Source: Dryococelus australis
Taxonomy: Eukaryota; Arthropoda; Insecta; Phasmatodea; Phasmatidae
DNA length: 64,000 bases
Reading direction: 5' to 3'
NCBI GenBank assembly: GCA_029891345.1
Contig: CM057000.1
Coordinates: 122,559,838-122,623,837, forward strand
Shown: piece after piece, positions 57,480-64,000 of the stretch
How the letters are laid out: every line of letters begins with the position of its first letter
Numbering within the stretch: position 1 is the first letter of the stretch
Program-made: the position numbers and the translations under genes
The notes under the pieces: model-generated
The model's input: only the letters and a program-made list of their open reading frames with translations
The model's database searches: none
What the model was told of the DNA's origin: nothing

Positions 57480-58140
57480 GAAGGTGAAATATTTAAAAAC
57501 TAGGCAAGCCCGAATGAACAGGATGTTTTAAACGAATAAATATTTAAGAATGTTACGAGTAGAATGGATACATTGCATTCTGTGTTGAATAAACCTAAAG
57601 AAACAGCTTTAGAAATTAAATCGGAAGAAGAACCTTTAACAAAGAAAAAGCAAACTATTTTCTCATTTAACACATTGTTATTTACCTTCACAACATTCTT
57701 CTCATCTGCGCGATACGACATTTAGTATTTATCGACATGAAAACATCTGGTTCCTTGGAGATTCAGTAATAATGTATTTGCCTGATAATAAAATTTAAAT
57801 AGGTGATTACATAACTGATTTGAGTCAAGGATTGTTTGAATTATTGTTTTAAAATTTTCCAAATAGATATTCCGACACCAATTTGCAAAAATTTAAAGAA
57901 CTTGTTCATTGTACGAATGTGAATATCTTTTTAGGAAATGAAAACCACCCAAAACTTCATTTAATAGTCGGAAGTGGAGTATATAAAGTTGAAATTGACA
58001 ACCAGTTTTCACCTTACATTGGAACAATCCTAATGAATTGGTTGATAGATTAAAATTTCTCATAGCATACAGAGAATCTGGTAATAATTCACGTACATAC
58101 AAAATTGTTTCTATTATTAAAGAGCTGAATGAAGACTGTT
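57480..58140 (+). pseudogene. Upstream domain preceding the Polinton integrase
   Basis: In broken frames: NRMDTLHSVLNKPKETALEI (57561-), then TFSIYRHENIWFLGDSVIMY near 57720-57775, YSDTNLQKFKELVHC near 57870-57910, and LHLIVGSGVYKVEI near 57955-57995. The order resembles the conserved uncharacterised domain that many Polinton-related proteins carry next to the integrase. It may be a separate gene or the integrase N-terminus. Confidence 0.6.
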
Positions 58141-58149
58141 ATATCACCA

Positions 58150-59060
58150 ATGAAGTTTAGTAATATTTCTGAAGAGCTTCACACCCCTGCAAGGATAAGA
58201 TATCCCAGAAGAAGAGTTATTACTAAAGGGTTAAATGATTTTTTTTCAAACCGATATGTGTGAAATGACATTGCTTTCCAAATACAATAAATGATACAGG
58301 TATATTTTAACAGTAATAGATGTTTATTCGAAATAGGGTTGGAGTATACCTTTGAAAAACGAAACTTGGAAACATGTTAGCATAGCAATGAAGATCGATT
58401 TGCAAGAGAGAAAGCCATATTCGCTCCAAACCAACAGAGGATCCGAATTTTCTTCTGTGCCATTCCGGAAATTAACGACATATTATGGAATTAATCACTA
58501 CACAACATATTTGGAAAAGCCACTGTTGTGGAACAATACAACAAATCGATTAAGCAGTTAATATATAAACATTTCACATCGAAAGGGACTTACAAATGGG
58601 TAGATGTTTTGCCTAAAATAGTTAAATTTCATCATTCCACATGTCATAGAACTATCAAGATTGCATCCAAAGAATTGACCGATAATAGTTTAATGAAAAC
58701 CATTTATAATAATGTTAAAGTCATCGATGAGAGAAAACAAAAGTTCAAAGTTGGCCAATATATATGTATATCGAAGGAGAGAGGAATCTTTGAAAAAAAT
58801 TATGGTTAATTGGTCTTACCAAATGTTAAAAATTATTTCAATTTAGACAAACACATCCCAGAGTGTACTACCTACAAACCTATGATGGACATCCCATAAA
58901 AGGTGGTTTTTAGGAACATGAACTGAAAAAAGTTAGCTCTCCAAATGAATATTTGATTGATAAAATCATTAAAGGGAAAAAGATATGTCCTTGGTTTGAT
59001 GGAGGGGTTTCTCAAAAGCACACAACTCGTGGGTTAAGAATAAAGATATTATAAGATTGC
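58150..59060 (+). pseudogene. Polinton integrase with chromodomain-like tail, broken
   Basis: ELHTPARIRYPRRRVITKG near 58170-58230 is followed by QTDMCEMTLL (first catalytic Asp), YILTVIDVYSK near 58300, QTNRGSEF (58427-58450) and, after a frameshift, VEQYNKSIKQL (catalytic Glu, near 58523-58560). FKVGQYICISKERGIFEKNY comes next, and WRGFSKAHNSWV at 59000-59035. This is the retroviral-like DDE core plus a chromodomain-type reader. The second acidic residue is Asn (58433-58435), and stops occur. It would insert the element and make the 6-bp duplication. Confidence 0.92.
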
Positions 59061-59844
59061 AATTAAATTTCTGTAAAAATTTTGATAGTAAAATAATATT
59101 TTAAATCATATTTGATATGTAATTTTATTCAACAAACCTCTGGATGGGGTATGGATGTGTAATCAATACACTTGTTGATTGGATGATCGTTTCATTGGAT
59201 TAACATTTGAGCAATAATCCAATGTGCTTAAAACATTATAATTATTAATTTATTTTGAAAAAATGTACAATATTCCCAAATTATTTCTTAACTTGGTTTT
59301 TTCTCTTAAAAAAAAATAATTCCTTGTAGGTAGAGTGTAATGTTTTCCATAACCGATGTCTATTACAAAGGAAAGGGAATAGTGATCCTGCGTTAACGTT
59401 TGGATACAATGGTGTAGAGAAAGGATAGAAGAAAGAGTGAGATAGGAGAAAACCTAAGTCGGTGTTCATTGAGCGTTCCTAGCAAGACTTTCATTTAGTT
59501 TCCCTTAAACAATCGGATTGGGTTTAGTCAACCATGCACACAAGCTTGGGTTCCGGCGTTAGAAAAAAATGTTATAATTTAATTTCCTTTGTAGCATTAA
59601 ATTCGGTAAAAATAACAATGAATGAAATTAAATTACTTATCGGTAAATTTCATCAAAGATTTATGAAAGTTTTCACTTTACTATGCGCAATTTGGTGGAA
59701 GAGGTGTAAAAAAATAATTTATCGTGATAGCGAAAGTTATTCAGAAACAATAAATTGTATTTCCATTAGTACAGTTACATATCAACTGCTATTATTTCCA
59801 ATCTAGTTGTTAATGTTAAGGGAATCATTTCTCAGCAAAATTTC
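59061..59844. other. Polinton interior, no gene recognised
   Basis: AT-rich region between integrase and right TIR; a plus-strand frame at 59534-59806 (starting MHTSLGSGVRKKCYN) has no recognised domain. Confidence 0.45.
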
Positions 59845-60426
59845 TTAAATATTTATTCGAACGGAAATAAAACGTTCATACACTTGAGACTCGAAATGCC
59901 AGAATTCTTCAAACATCCCTGATATAAAGGTTTGAAGGCTGCTGACCATCTCCGGGTATGGCGAGTCAGGGGAAGGGGGCGGACAGGGGGAGGGGGAATA
60001 AGTACTCCTCTCACAGAACCGGACAGGGTAGATTTTCGGGAGAGTCCACAATTCATGGGTATACCATAGTTTTGCATTCAAATAAAAGGTTTGTATGAGT
60101 TCAAATAGGTGTCTTGAGCGGTGTCTAGAAGGTAGAGAGTCCCCGAAGTTGTTGGACAAAAGACGCGATCTCGGCTGGTGGTGAAGGGAGGAGGGTGGGG
60201 GTTCGTGGCCTTGGATCGATAGCGGGGGTTGTGTAGCTCCCTCCGTGGACAGGGCAGAGGTTCTTCTAGCCGAAATGCACTCTGTGATGGGGGGTTGGGG
60301 TGTGTAGCCGTGGATAGGTTTTGCAGGTTGTGGTTTTGGACCGATAGCAGGTGTGTGTACTTGGACATGGCAGTCCACCAAAAATGCAGTCTGGTGTAGG
60401 GGTGGAGGTCTGAAGCATCTATTCAC
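59845..60426 (-). pseudogene. Pro-rich frame in the right TIR
   Basis: A 193-residue minus-strand frame starting MNRCFRPPPLHQTAFLVDCH. Its first two thirds are the inverse counterpart of the 47468-48093 frames, with the same ~118-bp DNA repeats (gctatcggtccaaa, gctatcgatccaag). The last third (from YERFISV backwards to 60100) lies inside the TIR boundary and is unique. No domain recognised. Confidence 0.4.
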
Positions 60427-60537
60427 CGGACATGGTGGCCAGCAGGCTTTGCCTCTCGTTAAGCTTTATTATATACGTGTTTAATATAAAAAAAATTTAA
60501 TTTTAATTTATTGGGAAATAATAATCTTAGTGTGTTA

Positions 60538-60604
<67 letters not shown>

Positions 60605-61859
60605 TGTTTATTTTGTAAAGACTGTTTCTGAGCTCGGTCGAAGAAACTTCATTGCATTTTCAACTATTGTTTTGGTAACTAGAACAGTGAATTTCAAACT
60701 TGGAAATTTTTAATACGTCCGTTATTTAAAAAAAAAATTCTTTAGCCAAGTTTGTGCACTAAAAATAATATATAGTATGTTTCTATAAAGAGTTGCAGAA
60801 TTATGCTTTCTGGGAATAAGTCATCCGAATCTCCCTACAATTCGACAGAAATTTGTGTTAAAAGTGAATTATTCTTAAAATAGAGAAATTTAATTTTCCC
60901 AGGGAAGTGACACATGTGTTAAAAATCTGGGAAAGTATTTTTTTTAAATATCGTTTTGTTGTCTGTTGTAGGACGTAGTGTATTCAGAGCTTTTGTCGTA
61001 AATTTTAACTCAGTTGCCTATCGGCTGCGCTCCACATATATAGTCAGGCTCTCGACGTAAGCTCAACTCATTCATACATCAAAATCCACATCGAACGGAT
61101 GTGTTTTGGGAGAGCTCCTAAAGCGATTTAATTTATTTAAAAGAACAGTATAGCTGGGTTCCATAATTCGTTTAATGATAGTCATGTACTTGTGTTCGTT
61201 AGCCATTTAATTTATATATTGACAGGGATGGTTTTGATTCGTTAATTAATTTCATACTGGAGACTCACATAATTGTGACAGTTTAGTGAGTTAGCACTTG
61301 TCGACAGCAGGTTATTCACGTAGTTGTGTTCGTTTGGAATTTGTGTTTCCATTCATTTCTCTCATGTGTTAACTATATGTCATTTTCTCTTTCTGTTTAA
61401 TTACAATTACCAAGAAATCGCCCATTTCCCACCACTGTCTACGAGCAATATCACTACAACCCAAAAAATAACAATTATGACACTTTTGCACTAAACTCAC
61501 CCCATATATACCCTGTCCTCAACATGCCACACCTCAGTCGAGTGCCACAGCTCAGATGGTGAACATCTACCAGAGCTGCTCCCAACCCCGAAAAAGAAAG
61601 AAAGAAAATAAAGAACTCCACGCACATACAAAAGAAAATTAAATCAAAGAAATTTGATCAAACTTTTCCATCGAACTTATTTGATCAAATTTATTTGATC
61701 ACATTTTATCGGATTAAGAATTAATCAAATCGGATTAAAACCAGACAATGTTTCGTTCGGATTAGATTGGATTAAGGATTAGCCATTCCAATCAATATGA
61801 TATCAAAGGGTTATGCCCATTAATCAAAAGTGAAGTAGAATGGGCACGCCCCTACTACT
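60157..61859 (-). repeat. Polinton right terminal inverted repeat
   Basis: Inverse of 43920-47860 minus the nested element and duplication. Contains ggtttgcc-like ttcaccggacatggtggccagcagg (60420), a (AT)n (60541-60602), gagctcaactcattcatacatc (61059), ctcatgtgttaactatatg (61362) and subterminal atcaaagaaatttgatc (61643) and ggattaa repeats up to the end. Confidence 0.93.
60541..60602. repeat. (AT)n microsatellite
   Basis: 62 bases of alternating AT within the right Polinton TIR. Confidence 0.95.
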
Positions 61860-61865
61860 GAATAC
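61860..61865 (+). other. Polinton target-site duplication, right
   Basis: GAATAC, identical to 43914-43919. Confidence 0.95.
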
Positions 61866-62400
61866 AACTTTCTTTTTCAAAAATGCGGATTTTTATTTGC
61901 GTATTTTTATAGAGAAAACACTTTGTAAATTTTTCTCAAGTGATATGGCTGCCAGCATAGCATACAATATAGTGATCATGTATACGTGAAATAAAAACTT
62001 TTTTCGAGCAAATTTTAGCATTAAAACTTCACCATAGCTGGAAAGGTTCATTGGGGAAACTATTGATGCCATAATTACAGCTCGTCTGTACAGGGTCTAA
62101 TAGCAGGTGACGTCGAAAACTTTACAATAACTTAATGTGTAGTTGGCAGCAATAAATAAATTAAGCGTCGTATCTGTTGCTGGATATGCTAATACGGCGT
62201 CAGCGTCTTGACGACTTGTAGCATTTATAGAAGAATAGATGAAGATAATTTTGGATGAGGGGAAGTTTTTTACGATAGTAATCCCTTACGTTGTAGCTGT
62301 AATGAATCAGTCTGGCTGCTGCAAATGTGAGAACAACTAAACCCTAGTTGTCAGGAGGGCTTGCCGAATTTCTCCACACAAAGTCCAGAGATCTACCATC
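61866..62400. other. No gene seen
   Basis: Unassigned flank of the Polinton. Confidence 0.45.
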
Positions 62401-62401
62401 A

Positions 62402-62404
<3 letters not shown>

Positions 62405-62482
<78 letters not shown>
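62405..62482. repeat. (AT)n(AC)n compound microsatellite
   Basis: About 57 bases of AT followed by about 20 of AC. Confidence 0.95.
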
Positions 62483-62483
<1 letters not shown>

Positions 62484-64000
62484 TCAAAGTATTTTCATCT
62501 GAATACGTCCAAAACATTTGAATGTTTACTATCTGCAAATACTTTATAATATAACAGTTTGAATAATTTGGTCGTATCAATTTATTTTTGGTGATACGAT
62601 TTCACGATAAAATTATATGTTTTTTAGAGTCTTCAAATTGAGTAGGGAACACCATTAAAATTTGCATGTGTTGAGGCTCTCAAGCCTAAATTCTAATTCG
62701 ATATTTTGAACTAAAAGCAATAAATTAGTTGCGTCATGGGAGGAGAGAAGAGGAAAACGGGAATGCATGGCTTAGGCTGCCCCGAAAAAGTAAATCATGA
62801 GAGATACGTGTTTCATTCTGTTTAACCATGTGACCGGGAAATAAGGACGTGTTGGGGCAGAGCTGACCTGGGCTTCCCTAAAATGAGATATTTAATACTG
62901 ATAGTAATTAAATTAAAAAAAAAACCTTAAACATATACGCGTGACCATAGTTGTATTTTAATAAAATGTGTGTTGAGGAATAATTAGGATTATTTGCAGT
63001 TGCCTGCACAAGAAGTGGCGGTTGGCTAGCCTGCAACGCGTTGGGATGGTTTTGAGTTTATTGAAAGTTAAGGCTATATTTTCCTTCTTGTTGCCTGACC
63101 ATGGAGGGGTGTCGATGTAGCTCGTCGCCGAAGGCGCGCAAAGACTGGGATGACTATTAGAACCAGTCTACAACACCGCGACTACTGTCGTGTAATCAAT
63201 CAAGATTTTGTGGCCCACGAATAATTAATTATCCGCCACATATGTGCGTACGTGCGTGCGCGTGCGTTGGTGTGTGTGAGTGCGCGCGCGAAGTCGGTAG
63301 CTACAAGAAAGTGCCTAATCACGACTGAAATCTTGAGGTACGGATATACATGTTAAGAACAAACAAACGCGGTCTTTGATACTCAAGATACTAGAAGCTG
63401 CAATTTTACCTGTCATTCATTAAGACTTTGGTGAATGCCATTTTGGTATTAACACAGCTTATAGAGTTTGACAATAACTCAAAAATTTGGCAAACTTAAA
63501 ACTACGTATGCTGACCGGGGGGGGGGATTTACAGATACAGATCAAGTAGATATAAAAAGTTCCTTCGGGCGCAGGTATCACAGCATCGGATTGTCCAATT
63601 ACTCGCTTGTGATGACGTCACAGGTGGAGGTCGTGGTGGCTTGGGACGGCCATGTTATAGACTAAATGGCCCGTTTACCCCAAAAATTGCTTCCGAAATT
63701 AATTGTTTAAACCAAAAAAATCACTTTTTTTTCTCAATAAAATCAAAATAAACGGAAAAATGAGAAAAACGGATTCGAAGCTCCTCGAAGCACGAGCCGA
63801 AAAGTCCTCAGAAGAGCAAGAGGATAAGAGGCTCTTAGCGGAATGGGTCACTTAATCCTCAAAGCAGTAGAGGAGGATTTGAGATTCCGAGCCAGGCCAG
63901 CAGACCGGGGAGAATCAGCGGACATGGCCCCCTCCCCCGACCGACCACCATGCACCTACCAGATCCACACCCCTCTTCTCCATCACTTAAACCCCAATCG
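62483..64000. other. No gene assigned
   Basis: 63240-63290 is an alternating purine-pyrimidine stretch (gtgcgtacgtgcgtgcgcgtgcg). A 10-G tract is at 63517-63526. 63780-63870 has repeated gaggat-type words. No coding content recognised. Confidence 0.4.

Larger units (their letters stand above)
43920..61859. mobile_element. Maverick/Polinton, complete ends, decayed genes
   Basis: The element is 17,940 bp. Left end agtagtagcaggggcgtgcc; right end, reverse complemented, agtaggggcgtgcccattc. The 6-bp duplication GAATAC is perfect on both sides, the size made by Polinton integrases. Long TIRs enclose recognisable Polinton genes: integrase and packaging ATPase on plus; PLA2-like, protease, penton and major capsid on minus. 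Polymerase B is not found. Each gene carries frameshifts or stops. The gene set is that of a virus-like (polintovirus) element, here an old inactive copy. Confidence 0.96.

Noticed and set aside
62361..62549. Frame with Ile-Tyr repeats
   Set aside because: Translation of an (AT)n(AC)n microsatellite.

Overview
The window looks like nuclear DNA of an invertebrate animal, most plausibly an insect with a large, repeat-filled genome. It is AT-rich and has no dense gene array, no operons and no bacterial signals. It carries many long (AT)n microsatellites, tRNA-derived SINEs, MITEs and decayed transposons of nearly every eukaryotic class. No complete host gene is visible. The species is not determined; any narrower assignment would be a guess.

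The dominant object is a complete-ended but decayed Maverick/Polinton at 43920-61859 (17,940 bp). It is bounded by a perfect 6-bp target-site duplication (GAATAC at 43914-43919 and 61860-61865) and by kilobase-scale terminal inverted repeats (TIRs). Its interior still shows the virus-like gene set in broken form. On the minus strand, from right to left, are a phospholipase A2-like capsid protein, an adenovirus-type cysteine protease, a single jelly-roll minor capsid protein (penton) and the double jelly-roll major capsid protein. On the plus strand are a FtsK/HerA-type packaging ATPase, an unassigned protein, and a DUF-like region leading into a retroviral-type integrase with a chromodomain-like tail. 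I could not find protein-primed DNA polymerase B; the arm where it might lie (48.1-52.8 kb) is filled with AT-rich tandem repeats. The left TIR carries a nested 1.56-kb element with a perfect 8-bp duplication. A second, related Polinton terminus without its partner lies at about 13.98-15.55 kb.

Other regions: 0.08-1.1 kb, Helitron/PIF1 helicase remnant (minus), with a possible matching 5' terminus near 1.8-1.95 kb; 2976-3997, hAT element with perfect 8-bp duplication; 4.5-9 kb, the only part with signs of host exons (an EGF-like exon at 6067-6171 and a GC-rich spliced-looking exon at 8755-8872, both minus, and a weaker plus-strand terminal exon at 7855-7990); 11.5-13.4 kb, tandem and degenerate repeats; 15.7-18.5 kb, a Ty3/Gypsy element whose integrase block is inverted relative to gag and reverse transcriptase; 19.9-31.7 kb, MITEs, a 5'-truncated non-LTR retrotransposon, SINEs and a 98-bp perfect palindrome; 32.6-43.9 kb, further MITEs, SINEs, a mariner-like element with long TIRs, a truncated hAT, a CpG-rich block and an interspersed-motif minisatellite. 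After the Polinton, 61.9-64 kb holds only microsatellites and unassigned sequence.

All reading was by eye. Family calls rest on recognised motifs, TIRs and duplications. Boundaries marked approximate are where homology fades.
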